A stretch of DNA of 64,000 nt from Fluoribacter gormanii. Lineage in GTDB: Bacteria > Pseudomonadota > Gammaproteobacteria > Legionellales > Legionellaceae. Positions 1-9,543 of this stretch are shown here, piece after piece; position 1 is the first letter of the stretch, and every line of letters begins with the position of its first letter. A program made the position numbers and the translations under genes. Location: the NCBI RefSeq assembly GCF_900156395.1, contig NZ_FTNL01000007.1:1-64000 (forward strand). The letters run 5' to 3'. The notes beneath the pieces are model-generated. The model worked only from the letters and a program-made list of their open reading frames with translations, did not search any database and had not been told where the DNA came from.

Positions 1-77
1 ATGACTGTATCCGAGATACACCGCAGGAGATCCCTCACCCTCGCTGCGCTCGGGTTCGGGATGACGTGGGGAGTTAC
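1..77. repeat. Partial dispersed intergenic repeat
   Basis: The bases contain ACCCTCGCTGCGCTCGGG followed by TTCGGGATGACG. On the minus strand this reads as a CATCCCGAA element with AGCGCAGCGAGGGT. No codon-like structure is visible. The element may be cut by the window edge. Related CCGGG/CCCGG-containing palindromes occur in other gaps of this window. The rest of the gap, 78-321, is AT-rich and shows no gene. Confidence 0.4.
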
Positions 78-321
78 TTTAATTTTAATTTTTGGAATTG
101 GTTAGCAAATCTCTAAGATGATCTAATAATGCTAACAACAATTTGGTCGAAGCTGAGTATATGAAATACATTGTAAATCAGTGAGTTATTTCTGCTCTTT
201 CTTACGTTTATTCGTTTTTTGTCGGGCACAAAGATAAATAAGATCAAAAAATAATTTCTTAATTCTTTCTTAAGGTTTGATCATTATACTTAACAATGAA
301 CTAATAGGGAGCCTGGATGCT

Positions 322-783
322 ATGCGCGTATTAATTATCGAAGACAGCGTTTTTAATGCATTTTGCTTATCTCGACTTTTGGAGTCAGTTATTACTTCAG
401 TCTCAATAGATGTGGTAAGTAATAGCCAGGATGCTTTATCTTTTTTAGATACTCAGGCACCGGATTTGGTTATCATTGATGGTGAGTTAAATTTGATTGA
501 TGAGTTATCTACTCATGGTCCACAACTTGCAGCGGTTATACTGCAAAAATATCCTCATCTTCCTCTTATAGCATGGTCAGACTCTGAATTTATGCGCGGA
601 GCATTTGCTAAGGTTTTTATTCAATATAATCGCTTGGTAAATGAGTATAATACCTGGACTAAAACTGTAAGTCCGGAATGTATTCAAAAAACTTGGGCTT
701 ATTATTTTGATGAGTCAGTCGGAACAAAACAGAAAACGTTTTCCCATGCATCTCATGCTAAAAGACAGGCTGCTATCATCTAG
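322..783 (+). CDS. Divergent single-domain response regulator
   Basis: This 153-residue protein starts MRVLIIEDS, the beta-1/acidic pocket of a receiver domain. The likely phospho-acceptor Asp lies in VIIDGEL at about residue 53. The C-terminal half (about 95-153) has no recognisable K-P motif, so it is a degenerate receiver or one with a divergent switch region. No output domain is present. I chose ATG 322 because it has a GGGAG about 10 bases upstream and begins exactly at the receiver fold. A TTG at 277 would add a non-homologous tail. It lies just upstream of a PAS histidine kinase on the same strand and may be its partner, which is inference. The exact role is unknown. Confidence 0.7.
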   Translation: MRVLIIEDSVFNAFCLSRLLESVITSVSIDVVSNSQDALSFLDTQAPDLVIIDGELNLIDELSTHGPQLAAVILQKYPHLPLIAWSDSEFMRGAFAKVFIQYNRLVNEYNTWTKTVSPECIQKTWAYYFDESVGTKQKTFSHASHAKRQAAII

Positions 784-833
784 ATTCACACATATATCTG
801 TTCTGAGTTTGAGCAAAGGCCTGCAATACACGC

Positions 834-839
834 TATAAT
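834..839 (+). promoter_or_regulatory. Candidate -10 box for the PAS kinase gene
   Basis: A perfect TATAAT lies about 60 bases before the kinase start. The best -35-like element, TTGAGC at 809-814, is spaced at 19 bases, longer than ideal. This suggests the kinase has its own promoter separate from the preceding receiver gene. Confidence 0.35.
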
Positions 840-901
840 TGTAATTAGATAATACTGTTTTTGTGACAGATAGATAATCTATTTTTTTAAGGAAATCGCA
901 A

Positions 902-2212
902 ATGATGGATTATGAGCGAACACAGGGCCCTTCAGATCACAAACCACAGAAAATACATAAAACAACAAGAATTGGTGAAAGAGAAACGGACGATGATCTT
1001 GGTTCCTTAAGCCAACAATTTAAAAAGATTAAAAAGCATCAAAGACAAAAGAATGCACAGGTAAAAGGGTGCATGCTTGACTTGGAGGTACAACCTATTA
1101 AGACAGAAGAAGCATTTTATGCAAAAAGTATTCTGCAAAATATTCTGGAAAGCATGATTGAGTATTCAATTGTGGCAACAGATTTGGATGGCAAAATAAT
1201 TGTATGGAACGAAGGAGCTTACCGCAATTACGGGTTCCATGCTACTGAGATGGTAAACAAGAAGAATATTTTGGACCTTCATAAGCCTGAAGACATTGAG
1301 TCGGGAACTGCTCAAAAATTCATGCAAAAAACATTGCAGGAGGGAAAAGCCGAAGAGGAATTTGAACGTCTTCGCAAAGATGGGTCGACTTTTATTGCCT
1401 CGGTCACTTTAGCATTGCGCAGAGATAATGAGGGTAATCCTATCGGTTATGTTATGATCTCCAAAGACATTACTAAAGCAAAGCAAATTGAAAATCAACT
1501 GATTAAGACGAATGAAGAGTTAGAACAGTTTGCTTATATTGCATCACATGATTTAAAGGCTCCTTTGCGGGCAATTGAACGATTAGCCACCTGGATTGAA
1601 GAAGATAATTTCGATAAGTTAGATGATAAATCAAAGGAACATTTGGCATTATTACGCCAACGTACGTTGCGTCTGGCAAATTTAATTGATGGAATATTAC
1701 AATATTCACGAGCTGGTCGTTTGGATTTAAATCTTGAGCTGGTGAATACCAAAGAAATTTTGAAGGAAATTATTGAAAATCTTAATCCAGATGGTCGATT
1801 TGAAGTACATTATCCGCAAAATATGCCAATTTTTAAAACCGCTAAGATTCCATTGATGCAGGTATTATCCAATTTGCTGGGTAATAGCATAAAGCATCAC
1901 CATCGCAAAAATGGCACGATTAAAATTGAGATTGAAACATTAGGCGCCTTTTATTTATTTACGATTAAGGATGATGGTCCAGGAATTCCCTCCGAGTTTT
2001 TTGATAAAATCTTTGTTGTTTTTCAAACGCTTAAATCTAGGGATGAATTGGAATCCACTGGTGTTGGCCTGAGTATAGTGAAAAAAATTGTTGAGTCTCA
2101 GGGAGGGAGAGTTATGGTTCAATCACAGGTGGGGCATGGAACCACAATGTCATTTACGTGGCCTAAGCAGATCTGCGAACAAGATTTACACTCGTCATTA
2201 AACATCGATTAA
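902..2212 (+). CDS. Soluble PAS-domain sensor histidine kinase
   Basis: A 436-residue cytoplasmic kinase with no membrane segment. The order is a charged N-terminus (1-70), a PAS domain (about 78-195, VATDLDGKIIVWNEGA and a PAC-like GYVMISKDIT end), a HisKA helix with phospho-acceptor His216 in ASHDLKAPLRA, and a HATPase domain with N box (NLLGNSIKHH), G1 (DDGPGIP) and G2 (GVGLSIVKKI). The FAYIASHDLKAPLR type is the kinase subfamily commonly paired with Rcp-like single-domain regulators, and two such regulators follow. AAGGA lies eight bases before the ATG. The signal is unknown. Output probably goes through the adjacent receivers, because none carries an effector domain. Confidence 0.88.
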   Translation: MMDYERTQGPSDHKPQKIHKTTRIGERETDDDLGSLSQQFKKIKKHQRQKNAQVKGCMLDLEVQPIKTEEAFYAKSILQNILESMIEYSIVATDLDGKIIVWNEGAYRNYGFHATEMVNKKNILDLHKPEDIESGTAQKFMQKTLQEGKAEEEFERLRKDGSTFIASVTLALRRDNEGNPIGYVMISKDITKAKQIENQLIKTNEELEQFAYIASHDLKAPLRAIERLATWIEEDNFDKLDDKSKEHLALLRQRTLRLANLIDGILQYSRAGRLDLNLELVNTKEILKEIIENLNPDGRFEVHYPQNMPIFKTAKIPLMQVLSNLLGNSIKHHHRKNGTIKIEIETLGAFYLFTIKDDGPGIPSEFFDKIFVVFQTLKSRDELESTGVGLSIVKKIVESQGGRVMVQSQVGHGTTMSFTWPKQICEQDLHSSLNID

Positions 2213-2232
2213 AAATAGTATTAGGTACTATT
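2210..2232. terminator. AT-rich hairpin between convergent genes
   Basis: AATAGTA (2214-2220), loop TTAGG, TACTATT (2226-2232) form a perfect 7-bp stem. On the minus strand the stem runs into a short T tract, and on the plus strand CCGC then TTTTTT follows. It sits between the kinase stop and the convergent response-regulator stop, so it may end transcription from both sides. The stem is weak. Confidence 0.4.
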
Positions 2233-2677
2233 CCGCTTTTTTGTTAGGAAATTCAAGTAGATTCCAATAATGATGTAATGATGTAATTACTTCCATAAAG
2301 TCTGAAATTTGGAATGGTTTTACAATATAACCAGCGGCATTCAAGTTATACGCATCTATCTTATCCTTTTCACTATTTGAGGTGGTAAGAATAAAAACTA
2401 GCAGTGATTTTAATTTTTTATTGGTTCGAAGATTTTTCATAAACTCAATGCCATTCATTTTAGGCATATTGATATCCAGAAGAATTATTTTGGGGGTGGG
2501 TTTTATTTTTTTTTCTCCATTTATGCCTAATAATTTGTTTAAGGCGTCTATCCCATTGGTAGCCACATGCAATGGATTATCAATATTATTTTTTTTAAAA
2601 GTTCTTTGCATATCTTTGATATCAATTTCATCGTCATCCACAAGCATAAAATTAATGGATTTATCTAATTGATACAT
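2228..2677 (-). CDS. Rcp/CheY-like response regulator
   Basis: A 149-residue stand-alone receiver domain. The acidic pocket is LVDDDEID, the phospho-acceptor is Asp68 in ILLDINMPKMNG, the switch Thr is in FILTTSN, and the conserved Lys is in YIVKPFQ. The insert between beta-2 and alpha-2 (GINGEKKIKPTP) is characteristic of Rcp1-type receivers that partner cytoplasmic or phytochrome-like kinases. A GGGAAG lies upstream of the ATG. It converges with the PAS kinase gene and diverges from another receiver gene of the same subfamily, so the locus looks like a multi-regulator relay. The target is unknown. Confidence 0.85.
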   Translation of the reverse strand: MYQLDKSINFMLVDDDEIDIKDMQRTFKKNNIDNPLHVATNGIDALNKLLGINGEKKIKPTPKIILLDINMPKMNGIEFMKNLRTNKKLKSLLVFILTTSNSEKDKIDAYNLNAAGYIVKPFQISDFMEVITSLHHYWNLLEFPNKKAE

Positions 2678-2870
2678 AATTTTTCTTCCCTAACATTATG
2701 TAATATAGATTATAGGCAACAAAGTCAATTTTTCCACATAATGATCTTTTATTGGTACTATAATTAAGATATGAATCGATACAAATAGGATAAGTATTCT
2801 TAGAAACTATTTCCTGATAACCGTGATCTATGGGCCATTTAAAGCACAGAAAAGCGGTAGGAGAATGATT

Positions 2871-3278
2871 ATGGAACCCCAAGGAAACACCGTTGATATT
2901 TTGTATATCGAGGATGATATTGTTGATGTTGAGGGAGTAAAACGAGTATTTAAAAAACTTAAAGATTCGTGTGCTATAGAAGTTGCCTCAAATGGTGAAG
3001 AGGCTTTAAATAAGCTATATGGGCGTCAAGGTCAAGAAAAAATTCATCCTAAAGTAATTCTTCTGGATATCAATGTACCTAAAGTGAATGGGATTGATTT
3101 ACTGAAAATTATCCGTAAGGATCCTTCATTAGCTTTTACAGAAGTATTTATTTTGACAAATGCTTATACAAAAGAGGATAAGCTTGCAATCAAGGACTTA
3201 AATGTAAGAGGACAAATTATTAAACCTCTTGAATACGGTGATGCATTGAATATTTATTGGGCAACCCATCATGTCTAA
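2871..3278 (+). CDS. Rcp/CheY-like response regulator
   Basis: A 135-residue receiver similar in layout to the divergent neighbour at 2228-2677. It has IEDDIVD (acidic pocket), Asp66 in ILLDINVPKVNG, a Thr in FILTNA and a Lys in IIKPLEY. ATG 2871 is preferred because AGGAG ends seven bases before it. GTG 2823 and ATG 2865 in the same frame are less well placed. A TATAAT at 2759-2764 in the divergent gap could serve this gene. There is no output domain, so it probably acts by protein contact or as a phosphate shuttle. Confidence 0.82.
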   Translation: MEPQGNTVDILYIEDDIVDVEGVKRVFKKLKDSCAIEVASNGEEALNKLYGRQGQEKIHPKVILLDINVPKVNGIDLLKIIRKDPSLAFTEVFILTNAYTKEDKLAIKDLNVRGQIIKPLEYGDALNIYWATHHV

Positions 3279-3358
3279 ATAAAGCGCCAATGCTTCATAC
3301 CTCGCAACACCGCTGCCTCACCGGCACAATACCAAACCATTAGATAGCTGGTAAAGGT

Positions 3359-6043
3359 TTAATGAGCTGCATCCCAGTTAGCACCTGTACCAATAGAGAC
3401 TACAAGCGGAACAGAAAGTTCCACCGTATGCTCCATCAATTCACGAATTATCGTTTTGCATGCTTCGATTTCACTGGCATTTACTTCGAAAACCAACTCG
3501 TCGTGTACTTGCATAATCATTTTTGCCGATGGATTTTTTTGCTCATTTTGCCATTTAGCTATGGATATCATCGCTTTTTTAATGATGTCTGCGGCGGTGC
3601 CTTGCATCGGCGCATTGATTGCTGTGCGCTCTGCTGCCTTTTGGCGTATCATGTTGCGTGCATTAATTTCAGGTAAATACAAACGCCTACCGAATAAGGT
3701 TTCTACATAACCCAAATGATGAGCCTGTTGCCGGGTGCGATTCATATATTCCAAAACTTTAGGATAACGTTGGAAATAGGTATCGATGTAATATTGTGCA
3801 TCCTGACGTTCCACACCAATTTGTTTTGCCAGACCAAAAGCAGACATACCATAAATCAAACCAAAATTGACTGCTTTAGCACGACGGCGTTGCTCGCTGC
3901 TGACTTCATCCAAGGGCGTTTGAAAAATTTCGCTGGCTGTGGCCGCATGAATATCCCAACCGTGAGCAAATGCTTTTAACAGATTTTCATCTTGTGACAA
4001 ATGGGCCATGATTCGTAATTCGATTTGCGAGTAATCTGCTGCAAGAATGAGGCTGTTTTCTGGTGCTATAAATGCAGTACGAATTAGCCGGCCTTCTTCA
4101 CTTCGGATTGGTATATTTTGCAAATTGGGTTCACTGGAAGAGAGTCGGCCTGTGGCAGTGACTGCCTGGTTGTATGATGTATGTACTCGGTGCGTCTGCG
4201 GATTAATTTTTCTAGGTAGGGCATCAATATATGTAGAGACCAGTTTCGTTAGACTGCGGTATTCAAGAATTACCGCAGCCAGACGGTAATCATAAGCGAG
4301 CTCTTGTAATACAGACTCTGCTGTAGAGGGTTGTCCCGTTGGTGTTTTTGCAATCACTGGCAGTTTGTGTGAATCGAAGAGGATCTCTTGTAATTGTTTT
4401 GGTGAGTTCAGGTTGAAGGGTCTACCTGCCAATTGTAATGCTTCTTGCTCTAATGCATTAATGCGCTCTTTTAAGCGTTTTCCATGCTTCTCCAAAGTTA
4501 CGGAGTCAATAAGTACTCCAAGTCGCTCCATATCAGCCAGCACTGTAACCAACGGCATTTCTATATCATTGAATACATTTTGCACCGATTCCGGGATCAA
4601 AGGGAACAGTTTATTGTGAAGTTGCAGCGTAATCTCTGCATCTTCTGCCGCATAAGCGGCTGCCTTATCCACTGGAATTTGATCAAAACGCAGCTGTTTT
4701 GCTCCTTTTCCAGCAACCTCTTCATAACTAATTGTTTTATGACCTAGATATTTTAAGGCCATTGAATCCATATCATGACGCCCGGAGCCACTATTGAGCA
4801 CATAGGATTCCAGCATGGTGTCATAGCAGATCCCTTTGAGGCTGATGCCATGATTTTTTAATACCGCATAATCGTATTTGAGATTTTGGCCGATTTTTTT
4901 AATTTTGGGATTTTCTAAGATAGGCTTTAACGCGGTTAATACTTCTTCACGAATTAATTGTGTCGTCCCATCTGTATGTATAAATGGAATATATACGGCT
5001 TTTCCCTCTTCGATAGCTAGAGAAATTCCGACGATTTCTGCAAGCATAATCTCAATGCTGGTTGTTTCTGTATCTATGCAAAAGGTCTGGCATTGTTCCA
5101 GTTGATTGAGTAAATGATTGATTTGGTGGTTGGTTGTAATTAATTCAAAGGGAATGCTCGAAATACCTGTTTTGTTTGAGGGTGTATTTCCTTCTTCTCC
5201 TAAAAGATCTTTGAGCCAGTTTTTGAATTCAAAATATCGGGTTAACTCGATGAGTTGTTCTTTATTCATTGGTTTTGGCTTTAACTCACCCCAGCTTAGG
5301 GGCAAATTAACATCTGTTTTGATCGTCACCAATTTTTTGGATAATGGCAGTTGTGGTATGCCGGCACGCAAGTACTCACCAATTTTGCCACTAATTTCAG
5401 CTGCATGTTGGATGAGATTATCAAGCGTTTGATATTCTGTAAGCCATTTGACTGCTGTTTTAGGCCCACATTTCGTTATCCCGGGGATGTTATCTACACT
5501 GTCACCAACAAGTGTAAGATAATCGATTACTTGCTCAGGTGTTATCCCAAATTTTTCTTTGACTCCATCAATACCCATGATGGTATTACTCATGGTATTG
5601 ATTAGTGTGATGTGCTCGTTGACAAGTTGAGCCATATCTTTATCGCCTGTCGAAATGACCACCGAAACTCCTTGTTCGGTCGCTTGCCTTGCCAACGTCC
5701 CTATTACATCATCTGCTTCAACGCCATCGATAATCAATATGGGAAGTCCCATCGCCTCCAATAGCTGGATCAAAGGCTCAAATTGCGAGCTTAACTCTTG
5801 GGGCATAGGTGGTCGATGTGCTTTATATTCTGGATACCATTCATCTCGGAATGTTTTCCCCTTGGCATCAAAGACTACTGCCAATTCTTCAGGTTGGTAG
5901 TCTTTAATGAGCTTTTTAATCATATTGGCTACCCCATAGATGGCACCTGTGGGTTGGCCTTTTGAATTAGTCAAAGGCGGTAGTGCGTGGAAGGCACGAA
6001 AGAAATAGGATGAGCCATCAATGAGAATCAAGGGGGATGTCAT
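3359..6043 (-). CDS. polA: DNA polymerase I
   Basis: 894 residues with all three Pol I modules. The 5'-nuclease domain (about 1-290) starts LILIDGSSYFFRAFHALPPL and contains the helix-hairpin-helix GDSVDNIPGI. The 3'-5' proofreading domain (about 300-500) appears intact, with DTETTS, NLKYDYAVL and AAEDAEITL. The polymerase domain carries motif A (DYSQIELRIMAHLS), motif B (RRRAKAVNFGLIYG) and motif C (QVHDELVFEV). It functions in Okazaki-fragment processing and repair. The gene lies two bases after lpxD on the same strand, suggesting co-transcription. No strong Shine-Dalgarno is visible, consistent with coupled translation. Confidence 0.98.
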   Translation of the reverse strand: MTSPLILIDGSSYFFRAFHALPPLTNSKGQPTGAIYGVANMIKKLIKDYQPEELAVVFDAKGKTFRDEWYPEYKAHRPPMPQELSSQFEPLIQLLEAMGLPILIIDGVEADDVIGTLARQATEQGVSVVISTGDKDMAQLVNEHITLINTMSNTIMGIDGVKEKFGITPEQVIDYLTLVGDSVDNIPGITKCGPKTAVKWLTEYQTLDNLIQHAAEISGKIGEYLRAGIPQLPLSKKLVTIKTDVNLPLSWGELKPKPMNKEQLIELTRYFEFKNWLKDLLGEEGNTPSNKTGISSIPFELITTNHQINHLLNQLEQCQTFCIDTETTSIEIMLAEIVGISLAIEEGKAVYIPFIHTDGTTQLIREEVLTALKPILENPKIKKIGQNLKYDYAVLKNHGISLKGICYDTMLESYVLNSGSGRHDMDSMALKYLGHKTISYEEVAGKGAKQLRFDQIPVDKAAAYAAEDAEITLQLHNKLFPLIPESVQNVFNDIEMPLVTVLADMERLGVLIDSVTLEKHGKRLKERINALEQEALQLAGRPFNLNSPKQLQEILFDSHKLPVIAKTPTGQPSTAESVLQELAYDYRLAAVILEYRSLTKLVSTYIDALPRKINPQTHRVHTSYNQAVTATGRLSSSEPNLQNIPIRSEEGRLIRTAFIAPENSLILAADYSQIELRIMAHLSQDENLLKAFAHGWDIHAATASEIFQTPLDEVSSEQRRRAKAVNFGLIYGMSAFGLAKQIGVERQDAQYYIDTYFQRYPKVLEYMNRTRQQAHHLGYVETLFGRRLYLPEINARNMIRQKAAERTAINAPMQGTAADIIKKAMISIAKWQNEQKNPSAKMIMQVHDELVFEVNASEIEACKTIIRELMEHTVELSVPLVVSIGTGANWDAAH

Positions 6044-6045
6044 AG

Positions 6046-7095
6046 TTACTCTGCCTCTGCTTTGGCTAGTTGCTTCTTCAATGATTCAACTTGCTCCGAA
6101 AGTGCTTTAATGTTTTTGCGTATTAAAGGGATTCGATTAACACCTAGCTCATGTTGAATGGCAAGATCTTTGGGGCGAGCAGGATTTCCTAAATAAACAT
6201 TCCCTTCTTTCAAATGTTTGTTCGGAGGCACTCCTGTGCGAGCACCCAATACCACACCGTCATCAATGCGTACATGGTCACTGACCCCAACATTAGCCGC
6301 AAAAATGACATGATTACCGGAAGTAGTACTTCCTGCTATGCCGGTAAAGCCGCATAAAATATTATGCTTACCTAATTTAACGGAATGAGCTACCTGGACC
6401 AGGTTATCAATTTTAGTCCCTTCACCAATAACAGTTGCCCCCATTGTGGCGCGATCTATAGCAGTATTTGCACCTATTTCTACATCATCTTCGATAATGA
6501 CGCGCCCAATATGAGGAACTTTGAGGTGCTTTCCATCAACAAAGGTATAACCAAAACCGTCAGAACCAATAACAGTAGAGGCATGAATTGTTACTCGGGA
6601 GCCAATTTGACAGCTATCATACACCGTAACATGAGAATGAATGGTGGTATGAGCACCTAGGGTCACTTCACGACCAATATGAATATGACTTTTTAAAATA
6701 CAGTGATCCCCAATAACACTACCTGCTTCAATCACTACATAAGGCCCTATAAATACCTCGTTCCCTAATTGCACCCCTTCGCCAATGACTGCAGTAGGAT
6801 GAATGCCAGGAATGATTTTTTGTGGGGGATTGAAATGGTGCATCAGAGTAATAAAGGCTTTGAATGGATGCTTTACCTGTATTAATGGTTTTTGAGAGAC
6901 AGTGATTTGTTCATTGACTAATATAGCAGCTGCTTGAGAGGCTTCTGCCAATTTTACATTTTCATTACTATCAGCAAACACTAAGCTCCCTGGTATAATT
7001 TCATCAATAGGAGATAACAAAGAGATTTTTATTGAGTCATCACCTATGACTACCCCTTGTATCTTATTTGCTATATCACGCAGTGAATAACTCAT
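6046..7095 (-). CDS. lpxD: UDP-3-O-acyl-glucosamine N-acyltransferase
   Basis: 349 residues catalysing N-acylation of UDP-3-O-acylglucosamine in lipid A synthesis. An N-terminal uridine-binding domain (1-100) is followed by a left-handed beta-helix of hexapeptide repeats (about 100-310). The catalytic His lies in QVAHSVKLG. The C-terminal helix ([18 protein letters not shown]) is the acyl-carrier contact and trimer helix. The gene is not next to bamA, fabZ or lpxA here but is paired with polA. Legionella is known to carry more than one lpxD, and this location suggests the non-canonical copy (inference). Confidence 0.95.
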   Translation of the reverse strand: MSYSLRDIANKIQGVVIGDDSIKISLLSPIDEIIPGSLVFADSNENVKLAEASQAAAILVNEQITVSQKPLIQVKHPFKAFITLMHHFNPPQKIIPGIHPTAVIGEGVQLGNEVFIGPYVVIEAGSVIGDHCILKSHIHIGREVTLGAHTTIHSHVTVYDSCQIGSRVTIHASTVIGSDGFGYTFVDGKHLKVPHIGRVIIEDDVEIGANTAIDRATMGATVIGEGTKIDNLVQVAHSVKLGKHNILCGFTGIAGSTTSGNHVIFAANVGVSDHVRIDDGVVLGARTGVPPNKHLKEGNVYLGNPARPKDLAIQHELGVNRIPLIRKNIKALSEQVESLKKQLAKAEAE

Positions 7096-7435
7096 TTGTT
7101 GGCCTTTTTTTGTAAAATAGCTGATTATATACCCAAGAAACCTCCATTGCTATGTTTTAAACGACTTGATTGATTTGTTTGACGTCCTCTAAAACGCGCA
7201 TCATGATTAACTGCTATTCATTTTTATAAATTTAGAAAAGTATGTGAAAACTTAACCCTGGCTACAATTATGGCACCAATAGTTGAGTGATTAGTTAGTA
7301 TTTTCTTACGCTGAATAAAGCTTGATAGAACCGGTTAAAATGTAACGAGACGAAGTATAGAAAAGTAGGTCCAAATACTGTATAAAATTAGCCTGAATGC
7401 TCCGGATTTCATGGTTAAAAATCAAAAGGATAGGT
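7096..7435. other. Intergenic region before an outer-membrane gene
   Basis: These 340 bases separate the divergent lpxD and outer-membrane protein genes. They are AT-rich. A TATAAA at 7381-7386 lies about 50 bases before the plus-strand start and is a candidate -10 element without a convincing -35. No RNA gene or reading frame with coding character was found. Confidence 0.35.
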
Positions 7436-8182
7436 ATGTTGAAAAAAATAATAGCCTCAGGGTTTTGCGCGCTGTTTACCGTAAATGCGTTTGCAGTAGT
7501 GGATCCTTATGCCCCAGTTTTGCCCCAGGTTTGGTCATCGATTATTATTGTAAGTGGAGGACCTGCATGGTCTGATCCGGGAAAAGATCAATATCTTTAC
7601 CCTTTTCCACCTCCACAAAACAACTTATATCGTGCTGATTCAAAATCCGATTGGTTAGGATCAGGTGAATTATTTTTTGGGCTACAGCATTTTATTGGTG
7701 CAAGCAATATGATTGCCCAATTCGGACTCGGTGTGGCTGCTGCGAGTGATGCGAGTCTTTCAGGAACAGTTTCTGTTGATGGTGTTCCCGATGTTTATAC
7801 CTATAGCTATAAGGTGAGCCACGTGCGTGCAGAGTTTAAAGGAAAACTCATTGCTTGTGGTTTTCAAACCATCCAGCCCTATTTGAGTGGAAGTTTTGGG
7901 GTGGGTTGGAACCATGCTCATGATTGGCTTCCTACTACAATTGATCCAGTTCTCTATCCAACATACTGGTTTTCTACCGCCAGTACGGTTGCTTTTTCAT
8001 ATACAGTAGGTCTAGGGGTGCAAAAAATGTTAACTCCAAACTGGCAAGTAGGGGTGGGGGCAGAATTTGCAGACTGGGGTAAAAATTATTTGGGCGGTGA
8101 TAGTGCTACGCTGGATAAGGGTCCAGGTATGCCCCATTTGTATACCACGGAATTATTGTTTAGTGTGGGTTATATGTTTTAG
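7436..8182 (+). CDS. Outer-membrane beta-barrel protein
   Basis: A 248-residue exported protein. MLKKIIASGFCALFTVNAFA is a clean signal peptide with AxA cleavage. The body has alternating beta strands rich in Gly and aromatics (SDWLGSGELFFGLQHF, PYLSGSFGVGWNHAHD, WQVGVGAEFADWG) and ends LFSVGYMF, the terminal aromatic expected of an OmpA-like barrel. This pattern matches the porin-like eight-stranded proteins common in Legionella. AAAGGA precedes ATG 7436; an in-frame ATG at 7397 would bury the signal peptide. Its ligand or function cannot be read from the sequence. Confidence 0.8.
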   Translation: MLKKIIASGFCALFTVNAFAVVDPYAPVLPQVWSSIIIVSGGPAWSDPGKDQYLYPFPPPQNNLYRADSKSDWLGSGELFFGLQHFIGASNMIAQFGLGVAAASDASLSGTVSVDGVPDVYTYSYKVSHVRAEFKGKLIACGFQTIQPYLSGSFGVGWNHAHDWLPTTIDPVLYPTYWFSTASTVAFSYTVGLGVQKMLTPNWQVGVGAEFADWGKNYLGGDSATLDKGPGMPHLYTTELLFSVGYMF

Positions 8183-8199
8183 CTAAGGCACGAAGGTGA

Positions 8200-8305
8200 G
8201 AGCACTGGTAAGTGCTCGATGTGTAGCCCTGTTAGTCAGCATCTGCCTTTTGATCACATCAGCGCTTACGCCCCGCGACTTTTCCTCGGGGGCCAGCGCT
8301 TTGGG
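8200..8305. repeat. Intergenic palindromic elements
   Basis: Two hairpins fill the gap between convergent genes. GAGCACT (8200-8206), GGTA, AGTGCTC (8211-8217) is a perfect 7-bp stem. Further on, AGCGCT occurs on both sides of an imperfect GCCCCG / CGGGGGC stem. There is no T tract, so they are not standard intrinsic terminators. They may still stop or stabilise the two mRNA ends. Confidence 0.4.
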
Positions 8306-8313
8306 GCAGATTG

Positions 8314-9543
8314 TTATTTGATATATCTACGTAGTATCAAGGCGACGTTGGCGCCTCCAAAGGCAAAATGATTGGATAATACGATATCAATAGTCTTTTT
8401 ACGTGCTTCATTAGGCACATAATCCAAGTCACAGTCAGGGTCTGGCGTTTCTAAGTTAATCGTAGGTAATAGTAAATCATGCTGTAGGCTTAGTGATGTG
8501 GAAATGACTTCCATTACCCCAGATGCTCCTATTGCATGGCCAATCATTGATTTTTGTGCAGTAACCGGGATCTCATAGGCTCTTTCACCAAATATTGATT
8601 TAATCGTTTGTGTTTCAATTTTGTCATTTAATGGTGTTCCGGTACCATGGGCTTTGAGGTATTGAACATCTCGTGGTGATAATTTTGCATCATCTAATGC
8701 CCCCTGAATCGCTCGTTGCTGTCCTTCTGAAGAAGGCGCGGTAATATGAAATGCATCACAGCTGGAACCAAAACCAATAATTTCTGCAAAAATATTGGCT
8801 CCTCTTGCTCGGGCATGATTTAATTCTTCAAGAATTAAAATTCCAGCACCTTCCGCCATCACCATTCCCTCACGATTCAGATCAAATGGACGGCAGGCTT
8901 TTGTTGGCGTTTCATTGTCGGTAGACATCACCTTTAATTTACACCAAGCGGACATCATCGATTCCCAAAGAGGTGCTTCTGTTCCGCCACAGACAGCAGT
9001 GGATAGTCTGCCACTGGCGATTTGTTGGTAAGCAGAGCCTATGGCATCAGCTGAGGAAACACATGCATTAGATATCGTTGAATTAGGTCCACCCAGCCCG
9101 AATGCGATGGCTATAAAATTAGCAATGGAGTTAGACATTCCTCGGATTACCGTCAGAGGTTGCATTTTTTTCCAATTGTCATTGAAAAACAATTTATAAC
9201 TAGCCTCTGATTCGGGATACCCTCCCATGCCAGTTCCTATAAAAGTCCCGGCTTTTCTGAGTTCATGAGGAGTCAGCCCGGATTGTTCTATAGCGTTATG
9301 TGTACAATAGAGGGCGAATTGAGCGACTCGCGGATAACGTTTATTTTTGTTAAGCTCAGGAAGATGCTCCAGGGAAAAATCCGTAACTTCACCTGCTATT
9401 TGTGTTGGATACAAAGAGGGATCATAACTCTGAATCCGTTTTATTCCACATTGCCCTTGTTTTGCTGCTTCCCAGAATTTGCTTAAGCTTGTTCCTATGG
9501 AAGAGGTTATTTCCATGCCGGTTATAACAACCCTTTTCTTCAT
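8314..9543 (-). CDS. Beta-ketoacyl-ACP synthase (KAS II-like)
   Basis: A 409-residue thiolase-fold condensing enzyme. The active-site Cys161 lies in NACVSSADAIG, with His residues in KAHGTGTPLND and KSMIGHAIGASG. The glycine-rich end is NHFAFGGANVAL. The usual nucleophile elbow is TACATG-like, so NACVSS is a variant that may change acyl preference. ATG 9543 has AGGGA six bases upstream; the TTG before it is less likely. No acyl-carrier protein, ketoreductase or malonyl transferase gene is adjacent, so it is probably an accessory FabF/FabB paralogue rather than the housekeeping copy. Confidence 0.88.
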   Translation of the reverse strand: MKKRVVITGMEITSSIGTSLSKFWEAAKQGQCGIKRIQSYDPSLYPTQIAGEVTDFSLEHLPELNKNKRYPRVAQFALYCTHNAIEQSGLTPHELRKAGTFIGTGMGGYPESEASYKLFFNDNWKKMQPLTVIRGMSNSIANFIAIAFGLGGPNSTISNACVSSADAIGSAYQQIASGRLSTAVCGGTEAPLWESMMSAWCKLKVMSTDNETPTKACRPFDLNREGMVMAEGAGILILEELNHARARGANIFAEIIGFGSSCDAFHITAPSSEGQQRAIQGALDDAKLSPRDVQYLKAHGTGTPLNDKIETQTIKSIFGERAYEIPVTAQKSMIGHAIGASGVMEVISTSLSLQHDLLLPTINLETPDPDCDLDYVPNEARKKTIDIVLSNHFAFGGANVALILRRYIK

